NCBI GenBank assembly: GCA_035532115.1
Contig: DATKRO010000058.1
Location: 1-64,000, forward strand
Origin: Acaudatibacter sp035532115
GTDB lineage: Bacteria > Pseudomonadota > Alphaproteobacteria > Caulobacterales > Caulobacteraceae
Reading direction: 5' to 3'
Length of the DNA: 64,000 bases
Part shown: one piece after another, positions 25,154 to 33,466 of the stretch
How positions within the stretch are numbered: the first letter of the stretch is position 1
Layout: every line of letters starts with the position of its first letter
Position numbers and translations under genes: made by a program
The notes under the pieces: model-generated
The model's database searches: none
What the model was told of the DNA's origin: nothing
What the model saw: only the letters and a program-made list of their open reading frames with translations

Positions 25154-25968
25154 CTGGCGTAGAGCAGGCCGGAGAAGACGACGAGGTAGATCAGCACCGC
25201 CACGCCCGTCTGCTTGCGCTGATCCATCTTGGGGTCGGAGGCCCATTGCAGGAAGGCCGCGACGTCCCGGCCCTCCTGGTCGAGGGTCGAGGGGGTGCCG
25301 TCGTCGAAGGTCACCTTTCCCGCCACCAGCGGCGGCGGCATGCCGAGGATCCCGCCCACCGGCACCTTGGCCGGATCGCCGTGCCAGCTGGAGGTGAGGT
25401 CGCCGGCGAAATAGGGATTGTAGTACTTCCCGGGCGGCACGGTGAGGCCGGCGGGCGGCGCGGCGGGGAAGCCGGTGACCAGATTGTAGATGTATCGCGG
25501 GCCGCCGTCGCGGGCCGCCGCCAGCAGCGACATGTCCGGCGGCAGCGCCCCGCCGTTGCTGGCGCGGGCGGCCGGATCGTTGGGAAAGGGCGGCGGCAGA
25601 TAGTCGGCGGTGGTCGCGGTGCGCTTGATCTGATCGCCGGTGTCGGCGTCGATGTCGGAGACCTTGTAGGCGGAGGCGATCGCCTTCACGACCGGATTGC
25701 TGTTGGAATTCGGATATCTGGGATCCCAGAACGGCCCGCCCGGATCGCCCAGATTGTGGAACGCGATCAGATTCATCGAATGGCACTGCGAACACACTTC
25801 GCGGTAGATCTTGAAGCCGCGCTGCAGCTGGGCCTGGTCGTACTGGCCGAACGGCCCCTCGAACGACCAGTGGACCGGCCGCAGCGGCGCCTGGGTCGTC
25901 GCCGCCAGCGCCGGGGCGGCGACGCAGAGACCGGCCACGCCGAGAATTGCGAGGAACTTGCGCAGCAT
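25120..25968 (-). CDS. petC: Ubiquinol-cytochrome c reductase, cytochrome c1 subunit
   Basis: A 282-residue haem protein of the bc1 complex. A signal peptide (residues 1-22, ending APALAA) directs export. The c-type haem site is C59-S-Q-C62-H63, and a C-terminal transmembrane helix (VAVLIYLVVFSGLLYASY) anchors the protein facing the periplasm. Last gene of the petABC operon. Confidence 0.96.
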   Translation of the reverse strand: MLRKFLAILGVAGLCVAAPALAATTQAPLRPVHWSFEGPFGQYDQAQLQRGFKIYREVCSQCHSMNLIAFHNLGDPGGPFWDPRYPNSNSNPVVKAIASAYKVSDIDADTGDQIKRTATTADYLPPPFPNDPAARASNGGALPPDMSLLAAARDGGPRYIYNLVTGFPAAPPAGLTVPPGKYYNPYFAGDLTSSWHGDPAKVPVGGILGMPPPLVAGKVTFDDGTPSTLDQEGRDVAAFLQWASDPKMDQRKQTGVAVLIYLVVFSGLLYASYRRIWRNIAH

Positions 25969-25975
25969 CGGCCGG

Positions 25976-27292
25976 TCAACCCTTCATTTCAGGCGCGGCC
26001 AGCGCGCCCGGGGGCGCGGCGGCGGGGTGCGAGAGCACGGGCGTGGAGATGGATTCCGGAACCGCGAGCGGCGTCTCGCGCAGCCCCAGGATCGGCGTGA
26101 TCAGCAGGAAATAGCCGAAATAATAGGCTGCGCCGATGCGCGACAGCCAGAGGAAGCTGTTGACGTCGCCGTCGAGCAGGGTGAACGAGCCGAGCCCGGG
26201 AATCAGCTGATCGCTGGGCTCGTGGTGACCGCACCAGCCGAGCACCAGGCAGGCGACGACGAAGATCCAGAAATACAGCTTCGCCTGCGGCCGGTAGCGC
26301 ATGGAGCGCACCTTGGAGGTGTCGAGCCAGGGCAGGGCGAAGATGCAGGCGATGGCGCCGCCCAGCGCGATCACGCCCAGCAGCTTGTTGGGGATCGCCC
26401 GCAGGATCGCGTAGTAGGGCAGGAAGTACCACTCGGGCACGATGTGCGCCGGGGTCACCAGGAAATTGGCCTGGATGTTGTTGGCGACGTCCATCAGCTG
26501 GTTGGGCATGAAGAAGACGATCACCGCGAACAGGATCACGAACAGCGACAGCGCAAAGCCATCCTTCACCGTGTAGTAGGGATGGAACGGCACCGTGTCC
26601 GACTTGCTCTTCACGTTGACGCCGGTCGGGTTGTTGTTGCCGGGGACGTGCAGCGCCCAGATGTGCAGGCCGACCAGGCCGGCGATCACGAACGGCAGCA
26701 GGTAGTGCAGCGAGTAGAACCGGTTCAGCGTCGGACTATCGACGGAAAAGCCGCCCCAGAGCCACATGGTGATGGCGTTGCCGATCACCGGGATCGCCCC
26801 GAAGAGGCTGGTGATCACCTTGGCGCCCCAGAAGCTCATCTGGCCCCAAGGCAGAACATAGCCCATGAACGCGGTGGCCATCATGGTGAGGTAGATCAGC
26901 GCGCCGATCAGCCACAGCACCTCGCGCGGCGGCTTGAAGGAGCCGTAGTAGATGCCGCGGAACATGTGCAGATAGACCGCAATGAAGAACATCGAAGCGC
27001 CGCTGGCGTGGATGTAGCGGATCAGCCAGCCATAGTTCACGTCGCGCATGATATGCTGGACGGAGTTGAACGCCCCCGAGCCGCTCGCGACATAGTGCAT
27101 CGCGAGGATGACGCCGGTGACGATCTGCGTTATCAGGCAGAACGACAGAATTCCGCCGAACGTCCACCAGTAATTCAGGTTCTTCGGGGTCGGATAGTCG
27201 GTCAGCTCGGCCGAGAAGCGCAGGATCGGCAGGCGCGTGTCCAGCCAGCGCTCGAACCTCGTCTTGGGCTCGTAGGTCGTAAGTCCCGTCAT
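25976..27292 (-). CDS. petB: Ubiquinol-cytochrome c reductase, cytochrome b subunit
   Basis: Integral membrane core of the bc1 complex, 438 aa, with two b haems and the Qo and Qi sites. Family marks include WWTFGGIL, YGSFKPPREVLWLIG, the haem-ligand regions AMHYVASGSGAF and FMGYVLPWGQMSFWGA, and the Qo-site PEWYFLPYYAILRA. It is 4 bases downstream of petA. Confidence 0.97.
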   Translation of the reverse strand: MTGLTTYEPKTRFERWLDTRLPILRFSAELTDYPTPKNLNYWWTFGGILSFCLITQIVTGVILAMHYVASGSGAFNSVQHIMRDVNYGWLIRYIHASGASMFFIAVYLHMFRGIYYGSFKPPREVLWLIGALIYLTMMATAFMGYVLPWGQMSFWGAKVITSLFGAIPVIGNAITMWLWGGFSVDSPTLNRFYSLHYLLPFVIAGLVGLHIWALHVPGNNNPTGVNVKSKSDTVPFHPYYTVKDGFALSLFVILFAVIVFFMPNQLMDVANNIQANFLVTPAHIVPEWYFLPYYAILRAIPNKLLGVIALGGAIACIFALPWLDTSKVRSMRYRPQAKLYFWIFVVACLVLGWCGHHEPSDQLIPGLGSFTLLDGDVNSFLWLSRIGAAYYFGYFLLITPILGLRETPLAVPESISTPVLSHPAAAPPGALAAPEMKG

Positions 27293-27296
27293 GGCG

Positions 27297-27851
27297 TCAG
27301 CCGACCTTGATGCGGGTGTCAGTGAGGAAGGCGTAGTCCGGCACCGCCAGGTTCTTCGGCGCCGGGCCGGCGCGGATGCGCCCGGAGGTGTCGTACACCG
27401 AGCCGTGACAGGGGCAGAGCCAGCCTCGGTACTGGCCGCCGCCGAAGGTGGGGGTGCAGCCGAGGTGCGTGCAGACCCCGATGAGGACCAGCCATTCCGA
27501 CTTGCCCGGCTTGACCCGCGAGGCGTCGGTGGCCGGATCGCGCAGGGCGGCGTGATCGTCGGCGACCGCGGCGGCGATCTCGGCCGCGGTGCGGTGGCGC
27601 ACGAACAGCGGCTGCTTGCGGAACAGGATGGCCACCTGCTGGCCGAGCGGCACCTTGGAGATGTCGTATTCGATCGACGAGGAGGCCAGGGTGTCCGACG
27701 CCGGATTCATCTGGTCGATGAAGGGCCAGGCGATCGCCGCCAGGCCGCCCGCCGCGGCGGCGATGGCGGCGATGTGGATGAAGTCACGCCGGCTCGATTC
27801 CGGGACGTCGTGAGGAAGCTCGGCGCTGGAGCCCGCTACGCTGTCGACCAC
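27297..27851 (-). CDS. petA: Ubiquinol-cytochrome c reductase, Rieske iron-sulfur subunit
   Basis: A 184-residue 2Fe-2S protein. A twin-arginine motif SSRRDFIHIAA precedes the single N-terminal membrane helix. The cluster ligands are in CTHLGC and CPCHGS, two Cys-His pairs. The start is a GTG at 27851. First gene of petABC; the 233-base region upstream is shared with the divergent hemF gene and should hold both promoters, although none is obvious. Confidence 0.96.
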   Translation of the reverse strand: MVDSVAGSSAELPHDVPESSRRDFIHIAAIAAAAGGLAAIAWPFIDQMNPASDTLASSSIEYDISKVPLGQQVAILFRKQPLFVRHRTAAEIAAAVADDHAALRDPATDASRVKPGKSEWLVLIGVCTHLGCTPTFGGGQYRGWLCPCHGSVYDTSGRIRAGPAPKNLAVPDYAFLTDTRIKVG

Positions 27852-28084
27852 CTTCGGCTCACCTCGCGTTCTTCGTCACTCGGCCGCGCCAGTCCCCTGG
27901 AACGACGGTCATCGCAATGCCAAGCTCGGGCCGCCGGGCGCGATGGCGGGCGGCAGAGCGCCGCAAACCCGCCTGTCGCCAGTCCGCCCCCAATCCCGGC
28001 GAGCGCTTGTCGGGGGTTCCCCTAGAATGCGTCTTGCGCTTTTTCAACAGCCGAGACCTCGAAAACCTCGATGGCGCCCCAATC

Positions 28085-28981
28085 ATGACCGCCCGCTCCG
28101 TCCCCATCGACGCTCGCCGCGACCGCGCCCAGCAGTGGTTCGAGGCGCTGCAGCTGCGCATCTGCGCCGAACTGGAGCGCCTCGAGGCCGAGGCGCCCGA
28201 CGCAATCTATCCCGTCGGCGCCGGCGATCCGCCGGGCGCGGGCCGATTCGAGCTGCGCCCCTGGCGGCGCGACAGCGGCGAGGGCGGCGGGATCGGCGGC
28301 TTCCTTTCGGGCCGTCTGTTCGAGAAGGCGGGCGTCCACACCTCGGCGGCGAGGGCGCGGTTCTCGCCGGAAATAGCCGCGACCATGCCGGGCGCGAAGG
28401 ACGATCCCTCCTATGTCTCGGCCAGCCTCAGCGTCATCGTCCATCCAAGATCGCCGCGCGTGCCGACGGCGCACATGAACACGCGGTTCCTCGCCACGGC
28501 GCAGAGCTGGTTCGGCGGCGGCGCCGACCTGACGCCGCTCCTCGCCGAACAGCGCAGCCAGAGCGCCGACGACGCGGTGCGGTTCCACGCCGCCCTGAAG
28601 GGCGCCTGCGACGCCTTCGACCCCGACTGGCACCCAAGATACAAGGCCTGGTGCGACGACTACTTCTTCCTGCCGCACCGCGGCGAGCCGCGCGGCGTCG
28701 GCGGCATCTTCTACGACCGGCACGATTCGGGGGACTTCGAGCGCGACTTCGCCTTCACGAGAGCCGTCGGCGAGGCCTTTCTGCAGGCCTATTCCAGCAT
28801 CGTCCGCCACCGGATGGCCGAACCCTGGACCGGCGCCGACCGGGACGAGCAGCTGATGCGCCGCGGCCGCTACGTCGAGTTCAACCTGCTCTACGACCGC
28901 GGCACCATGTTCGGCCTGCGCCAGGGCGCCAACGTCGAGACCCTGCTCTCGTCGATGCCGCCGCTGGTGAGCTGGCCCTGA
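28085..28981 (+). CDS. hemF: Oxygen-dependent coproporphyrinogen III oxidase
   Basis: Converts coproporphyrinogen III to protoporphyrinogen IX in haem synthesis using O2; 298 aa. Diagnostic segments include GGGIGGFLSGRLFEKAGV, VPTAHMNTRF, WFGGGADLTP, KAWCDDYFFLPHR and RGRYVEFNLLYDRGT. The ATG at 28085 gives the family's normal N-terminus; the upstream in-frame extension is not typical. It is divergent from the bc1 operon, which needs haem. Confidence 0.96.
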   Translation: MTARSVPIDARRDRAQQWFEALQLRICAELERLEAEAPDAIYPVGAGDPPGAGRFELRPWRRDSGEGGGIGGFLSGRLFEKAGVHTSAARARFSPEIAATMPGAKDDPSYVSASLSVIVHPRSPRVPTAHMNTRFLATAQSWFGGGADLTPLLAEQRSQSADDAVRFHAALKGACDAFDPDWHPRYKAWCDDYFFLPHRGEPRGVGGIFYDRHDSGDFERDFAFTRAVGEAFLQAYSSIVRHRMAEPWTGADRDEQLMRRGRYVEFNLLYDRGTMFGLRQGANVETLLSSMPPLVSWP

Positions 28982-29068
28982 GCCAAGCGCCTCGACCGCC
29001 GGGCTCGACAATGGCGGCCGGCGGGTGAACTCTATGGCGCGCCGCAGCCGACGCCGAGGAGGTCTTCC

Positions 29069-29968
29069 ATGCCGCACGCCAGGGCCAACGAGTTCGACCT
29101 CTACTACGAGAGCCACGGGGCGCCGGGCGCCGAGCCGATCCTGCTGATCATGGGATTGGGGGCGCAGATGACCCGCTGGTCGCCGGGCTTCATCGCCGAA
29201 CTGGTGGCCGCCGGCCATCGGGTGATCGCCTACGACAACCGCGACGTCGGCCTCTCGGAAAAGCTGGAGGCCGCCGGGGCGCCCGACCTGGCCGCGGTGT
29301 TCCAGGCCGTGCGCGAGCATCGCAAGGCGCCGGTCGCCTATACGCTCGACGACATGGCCGCCGACGCCGCCGGCCTGCTGGGCGCGCTGGGCCTGGAGCG
29401 GGCGCACATCGTCGGCGCCTCGATGGGCGGGATGATCGCCCAACTGGTGGCGGCGGACTACCCTGAGCGTACCTTGTCGCTCACCTCGATCATGTCCTCC
29501 AGCGGCAATCCCGAGCTGCCCCGCGCCAGGCCGGAGGCCATGGCCCGCCTCAACACGCCGGCGCCGGACCCCAACGCCGATCTGGAAGCCTTCCTCGCCA
29601 GCGCCGTGGAGGGCGCCAGGGTGATGTCGTCGCGCTATCCCCCGGACGAGGCGCTGGTCCGCGCCCAGGCGCTCGCCGACTTCCGCCGGTGCCATTATCC
29701 GGTGGGATTCCAGCGCCAGTACGCGGCCATCATGGCCTCGCCCGACCGGCGCCCGAAGCTCGCCGCCATCACCGCGCCCACGGTGGTGATCCACGGCGAC
29801 GACGATCCGCTCGTGCCGGTCGAGGCCGGCCGCGACACCGCCGCGAACATCGCCGGCGCGGAGCTGCGCATCGTCCCGGGCGTCGGCCACGAGATGCCGC
29901 GCGCCGTGCAGCGCGAGTTCATCGCCGGCATCCTGGCCGCGGCGGCGAGGGCCAAGGCGCCCGCCTGA
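29069..29968 (+). CDS. Alpha/beta hydrolase, RdmC-like
   Basis: A 299-residue serine hydrolase. The oxyanion segment is LLIMGLGAQMTRW, the nucleophile is S118 in VGASMGGMIAQ, the acid lies in HGDDDPLVPVEAG, and the base is the His in VPGVGHEMPRA. It is similar in layout to aclacinomycin methylesterase RdmC and esterases with the LIMGLG motif. The last codons and the stop lie inside repeat copy C. Substrate unknown. Confidence 0.9.
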   Translation: MPHARANEFDLYYESHGAPGAEPILLIMGLGAQMTRWSPGFIAELVAAGHRVIAYDNRDVGLSEKLEAAGAPDLAAVFQAVREHRKAPVAYTLDDMAADAAGLLGALGLERAHIVGASMGGMIAQLVAADYPERTLSLTSIMSSSGNPELPRARPEAMARLNTPAPDPNADLEAFLASAVEGARVMSSRYPPDEALVRAQALADFRRCHYPVGFQRQYAAIMASPDRRPKLAAITAPTVVIHGDDDPLVPVEAGRDTAANIAGAELRIVPGVGHEMPRAVQREFIAGILAAAARAKAPA

Positions 29969-30190
29969 GCGCCGGCCAGGCGCAGCGCGAGCCTGGGGCC
30001 GGACGCGCCGCAGCCGAGCTGGAATTCGTCCTGGAAGCGGCGGCCCCGGATCGCCGTGCTCGCCCCCTCCGACGCCCGGCGCTGCCGCGCCGAGCGCCAC
30101 CTCTCCCGTTGCACGGGTGAGGAGGAAATCCCTTCACCCTTCCCGGCCTGCGGGGGTGGAAGGGGCGTCTCCCCGGCCAGGCGAAGCGCG
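29960..30190. repeat. Mosaic intergenic repeat, modules 1+2 (copy C)
   Basis: The left ~95 bases (CCGGCCAGGCG through GGATCGCC) are module 1 in the reverse orientation of copies A and B. The right part begins CCCCCTCCGACGCCCGGC at 30063 and carries GTTGCACGGGTGAGGAGG and a GGGTGGAAGGGGCG segment (module 2). It matches 31099-31358 almost throughout, except that copy D has an insertion of about 25 bases near GCGGGGG. It occupies the gap between the hydrolase and the doc remnant, with no gene inside. Confidence 0.85.
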
Positions 30191-30266
30191 AGCCCTGCTC
30201 TCCTGCCTCGAGGAGATGCCGCTGGCGCCTCGATCCACTCCAGCGCCGATTGGATGATCGCGTCGG

Positions 30267-30660
30267 TCACGTCGCCGAGGTGACGTTTTCCCGCAGGAAC
30301 GCCGCGTAGCCCGCGTCATCGAGGGTCCCTGCGGCGAGGCCCAGCACGGCTTGGGTCGCGGCGGCTTCGCTAGCGGCGCACCGCGCGCCGTTGAGTTCGA
30401 GGAACAGCAGTCCGACCACGAACCCGGTGCGCTTGTTTCCGTCGATGAAGGGATGGTTCCGGACGAGGCCGCAGGTATAGGGCGCCGCCAGAGCGATCAC
30501 ATCCACGCTCTCGCCATAGGCCGCCAACTACCTGGGCCGCGCGAGCGCCGACGCCAGCAGGCCAGCGTCGCGCAATCCCGCCGCGCCGCCGTGCAGCACC
30601 AGCAGGCGATCATGCACCGCGTGCGCGTCGCCGCTCGTCGATCCAGATCCATGGCCTCAC
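30267..30660 (-). pseudogene. doc: Broken Doc-family (Fic-fold) toxin gene
   Basis: Conceptual translation from a GTG at 30660, which overlaps the antitoxin stop (GTGA), gives RPWIWIDER. A one-base insertion near 30620 breaks the frame, which then continues as DAHAVHDRLLVLHGGAAG and LASALARPR. A TAG at about 30528-30530 follows, where relatives have Gln, and then LAAYGESVD and the Fic-type motif HPFIDGNKRT run to a normal C-terminus ENVTSAT. The catalytic motif is intact, but the gene has a frameshift and a nonsense codon, so full-length toxin cannot be made. Doc toxins phosphorylate EF-Tu. A C-terminal fragment could start at a TTG at 30527. Confidence 0.85.
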
Positions 30661-30884
30661 TTGGCCAGGACGTGCAGCGTATTGCGATACCGCCGCATGA
30701 TCTCCTCGGCCTTGTCCATCGTCTGGGCGAAACCGGGATCGTAGGGTGTCAGGCGATAGCCGCCGTCGGGCGTTTCGACGGCGTAGAGCACATCGCCCTT
30801 GCCGACATTCAGACGCGCCAGCATGTCCTTCGGAATGACAACGCCCGTGGAGGTGCCGACGGCGGTCAGTTTCAGCGTGGCCAT
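30657..30884 (-). CDS. AbrB/MazE-type antitoxin
   Basis: A 75-residue swapped-hairpin DNA-binding protein: KLTAVGTSTGVVIPKDMLARLNVGKGD is the SpoVT-AbrB fold, and the C-terminal half binds the toxin in this class. It is intact and its stop overlaps the start of the broken doc gene, so the antitoxin has outlived its toxin. It may still regulate its own promoter or related modules such as the nearby MazE/MazF-like pair. Confidence 0.86.
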   Translation of the reverse strand: MATLKLTAVGTSTGVVIPKDMLARLNVGKGDVLYAVETPDGGYRLTPYDPGFAQTMDKAEEIMRRYRNTLHVLAK

Positions 30885-31098
30885 CGCGGCTCCTTGCGCA
30901 TACCTATGGAAATAATAATATCGCCCGCGCCATGGATCAATGCGGTCCGCGACCGCACGGCGCCAACACTCGCCAGTGGCTCGAGACCGCAGAGTTCGAT
31001 CGTCCGCGCGCCGGCCTCGCCTCCAGCGCGGCCGGCGCCAAGCACCGGAGCTTGGAAGAAAGGGGGAGCGCAGGTTTCGTACACCGTCGCGGAAATTC

Positions 31099-31358
31099 CC
31101 GCCTGAGCGCCGGCCAGGCGAAGCGCGAGCCCGGGGCCGGACGCGCCGCAGCCGAGCTGGAATTCGTCCTGGAAGCGGCGGCCCCGGATCGCCGTGCTCG
31201 CCCCCTCCGACGCCCGGCGCTGCCGCGCCGAGCGCCACCTCCCCCGTTGCACGGGTGAGGAGGAAATCCCTTCATCCTTCCCCGCCTGCGGGGGACCGCC
31301 GCGCCGCCAGGCGCGGGGGTGGAAGGGGCGTCTCCCCGGCCAGGCGAAGCGCGAGCCT
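31099..31358. repeat. Mosaic intergenic repeat, modules 1+2 (copy D)
   Basis: Close copy of 29960-30190 in the same orientation, starting at CCCGCCTGAGCGCCGGCC and including the CCCCCTCCGACGCCCGG core at 31201. It lies in the 542-base gap between the AbrB-type and MazF-type genes. The remaining ~280 bases of that gap hold no gene I can support. The two copies bracket the doc/abrB module and could recombine to delete it. Confidence 0.85.
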
Positions 31359-31426
31359 GGCCGTATTCTCACCATCGACAAAGGTCGCCGATGGCCGGCG
31401 CGGCGCACCGGAGGGCCGATGGCGCG

Positions 31427-31753
31427 TCACGCGAAGATGGTAGCGACCTTGGCCAGCACGTCCTCCATGATCACCGGCGGCAGCGTATCCACCTTGCGGC
31501 CCTGGCGCGTCTGCAAGTCCAGCACCCGAGGCTGATCGCAGCGCACCACGCCGGTCGTCTCGATGCCGGAGATCGGCACGGCGAAGCCGATCCGCCGAGC
31601 GAACTCGCCGGCGTTGGTGATCGGCAGGATCACCGGCAACTTCGTCGCATCGTTGAAGTCGCCCGGGGAAACGATCAGCACAGGGCGAAGCCCCCGCTGC
31701 TCGCGTCCTTGCGTCGGGTCCAGCGACACGAGGTAGATGTCGCCCCGCCTCAT
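31427..31753 (-). CDS. MazF/PemK-family toxin
   Basis: A 108-residue endoribonuclease toxin: MRRGDIYLVSLDPTQGREQRG at the N-terminus, then RPVLIVSPGDFN and VILPITN, are the MazF/PemK/ChpB signature with the catalytic Arg and Thr region. The ATG overlaps the stop of the antitoxin gene (ATGA). It is intact. Cleavage specificity is unknown. Confidence 0.92.
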   Translation of the reverse strand: MRRGDIYLVSLDPTQGREQRGLRPVLIVSPGDFNDATKLPVILPITNAGEFARRIGFAVPISGIETTGVVRCDQPRVLDLQTRQGRKVDTLPPVIMEDVLAKVATIFA

Positions 31754-32007
31754 ATCGGCTCGCGGCCGACAGCCGGCGCGTCCACCCACTCGCGCTCCTC
31801 GGCCGGCTGCGGCCCGGAATAATCGGATGCCGCCAGCAGTTCGGCCAGCGTGTAACGCCGTCGCGACTGTGGCTCGATGACCAGCCGGCCGCCATCGACC
31901 GTCACGCCGACCGTGGCGCCGGCGCGCAGTTGCAGGAGTTCGAGAATGGCCGGTGGAACGGCCAGCATGACCGAGCCGCCGACCTTTCGCAGATTCGTGG
32001 TGTGCAT
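31750..32007 (-). CDS. MazE/ChpS-type antitoxin
   Basis: An 85-residue protein with an AbrB-fold N-terminus (NLRKVGGSVMLAVPPAIL) and an acidic, probably flexible C-terminus (EEREWVDAP) that would occupy the MazF active site. The ATG at 32007 follows AGAGG with five bases spacing. A perfect AT-rich palindrome just upstream (32024-32041) is a good candidate for autoregulation. Confidence 0.91.
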   Translation of the reverse strand: MHTTNLRKVGGSVMLAVPPAILELLQLRAGATVGVTVDGGRLVIEPQSRRRYTLAELLAASDYSGPQPAEEREWVDAPAVGREPI

Positions 32008-32023
32008 GGTCGCCTCTCGATAA

Positions 32024-32041
32024 GTTATATTGACATATAAC
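32024..32041. promoter_or_regulatory. Palindromic operator candidate for the mazEF-like operon
   Basis: GTTATAT, four-base spacer TGAC, ATATAAC: a perfect 7-base inverted repeat in one of the few AT-rich spots of the window, 16 bases upstream of the antitoxin start. The position over the presumed promoter fits binding by MazE or the MazE-MazF complex. Confidence 0.6.
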
Positions 32042-32082
32042 TCGTTCGCAAAGCGAGCGCAACTTCCAGTTTGCCGCCCGAG

Positions 32083-33453
32083 TCACCCGCGGCACAGCTC
32101 CAGCAGCCGGTCGAGGTTGGCCAGCCGGCCCAGGTCGCGGCAGAGGCCGATCACCTCGGCGGCGCCGTCGGCGCCCAGGGCGGCGGTGGCGAGATGGCGG
32201 AACTTGCGCTCGAGCTTCTCCTGCTGGGCGGGAAGGTCGCGCATGGGCTGGGAGACGTCGCCGGTGCGCGCCAGCGTGCGCCCGTCCCGGGTGCGCAGGC
32301 TGACGACGCAGCCGCGGCCGCTCTGGGTGGGATCGACGCGGACCTTGTCGCGCAGCGCCGCGAGATCGGGCCGGCGGGCGGTGGCGTCGCAGAACAGCGC
32401 CTCCTCGAAGGTGTCCTCGCCGGCCAGGGCCAGCGCCGTGGTCATGCGCAGCGAGAACTTGCACTCCAGCCCGGTGGCGGGCGCCTCGATGTTGCAGACG
32501 CCGAGGTGGCCGGCGGGGACCTTGACGCTCACCGCCTCGATCGCCTCGGGCGCGAGGCGCTCCTCCACGCGCAGCCGGTTGGCGGCCTCTATGCAGTCAT
32601 GGGTGAGGTAGCAGGCGGCGTGATACTTGAAGAGCGCCTCGGTCACCCAGGGCGCCTCGCGCGGGGCGAGGGCGGCGGCCGGATCGGGGCTGGTCGACTG
32701 GGTGGCGACGAAGCCCTGGGGCGAGCCCAGGACATCGGCATCGCTGGTGAAGCCGCGGGCGGCGAGGCGCGCGGCGAGAAGTCCGTTCTGCGCGGCCTTG
32801 CCGGGGTGCAGCGGCTTGGACATGGTGCCGAAGCAGCTCTTCAGCCCGGCGGCCTGGGTTCCGGCGAGGCCGAAGGCGTGGGTCAGGGCCACGCCCTCGA
32901 CGCCCAGAAGCCGCGCCGCCGCGGCCGCCGCGCCGAAGGCGCCGGCCGTGGCCGTGGTGTGCCAGCCCCTGGCGTAGTGCGAGGGGCCGACCAGCCGCGC
33001 GATGCGGCACTCGGTCTCGACGCCGGCGATGAAGGCCGCCAGCGCCTCGGCGCCGCTCGCGCCCCGCTCCTCGGCGAGCGCCAGCACCACCGGGGCCACG
33101 GGCACGGTGGGGTGGCCCATGGGCATGATGACGTCGTCGAAATCGAGGGCGTGGCCCATGGCGCCGTTGACGAGCACCGCGTCGAGGCTGCGGGCGCGCC
33201 GGCCGTGGCCGAGGATGCTGACCCCGCCTGCGACATCGCCAGCCGGCGCGAATTCGTCCACCAGGATGCGCACCAGCGGCTCGCCCCGGGCCGCCAGGGC
33301 CACGCCGATCCAGTCGAGCAGGCACTGCTTGGCGACGGTGAGCGCCGCCGCCGGCAGGTCCTCGAGGCGCAGCGCGCCGACCCGCGCCGCGAGCGCGGCG
33401 GTGATCGAGGTGGCTTCGGCTACGGGCGCTTCGAGCGTCAGCGTATCGGCCAT
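32083..33453 (-). CDS. MmgE/PrpD family protein
   Basis: A 456-residue protein of the family that includes 2-methylcitrate dehydratase, iminodisuccinate epimerase and cis-aconitate decarboxylase. It has an N-terminal helical domain, LDWIGVALAARG, NGAMGHALDFDD, and a large central HTTATAGAFGAAAAAARLLG region, with SKPLHPGKAAQNG typical of the family. The exact reaction cannot be assigned. It is separated from the itaconate-like operon at 39-43.4 kb by the CheB/CheR cluster; an MmgE/PrpD gene is part of the comparable Pseudomonas itaconate locus. Confidence 0.9.
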   Translation of the reverse strand: MADTLTLEAPVAEATSITAALAARVGALRLEDLPAAALTVAKQCLLDWIGVALAARGEPLVRILVDEFAPAGDVAGGVSILGHGRRARSLDAVLVNGAMGHALDFDDVIMPMGHPTVPVAPVVLALAEERGASGAEALAAFIAGVETECRIARLVGPSHYARGWHTTATAGAFGAAAAAARLLGVEGVALTHAFGLAGTQAAGLKSCFGTMSKPLHPGKAAQNGLLAARLAARGFTSDADVLGSPQGFVATQSTSPDPAAALAPREAPWVTEALFKYHAACYLTHDCIEAANRLRVEERLAPEAIEAVSVKVPAGHLGVCNIEAPATGLECKFSLRMTTALALAGEDTFEEALFCDATARRPDLAALRDKVRVDPTQSGRGCVVSLRTRDGRTLARTGDVSQPMRDLPAQQEKLERKFRHLATAALGADGAAEVIGLCRDLGRLANLDRLLELCRG

Positions 33454-33466
33454 GGCAGGCTCCCTC

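Noticed and set aside
23542..26100. Long plus-strand open frame (852 codons) across mtnP, the protease-like gene and petC
   Set aside because: It is an antisense/out-of-frame shadow produced by high GC. The product is His/Arg/Gly-rich low complexity with no domain, while the genes on the other strand or in the other frame are clear.
28022..30100. Minus-strand open frame opposite hemF and the alpha/beta hydrolase
   Set aside because: Composition is antisense-like (Arg/Gly/His-rich), with no motifs, and it contradicts two well-supported plus-strand genes.
30134..30319. Minus-strand frame downstream of the doc remnant
   Set aside because: It lies mostly inside repeat copy C, is Arg-rich and has no recognisable content.
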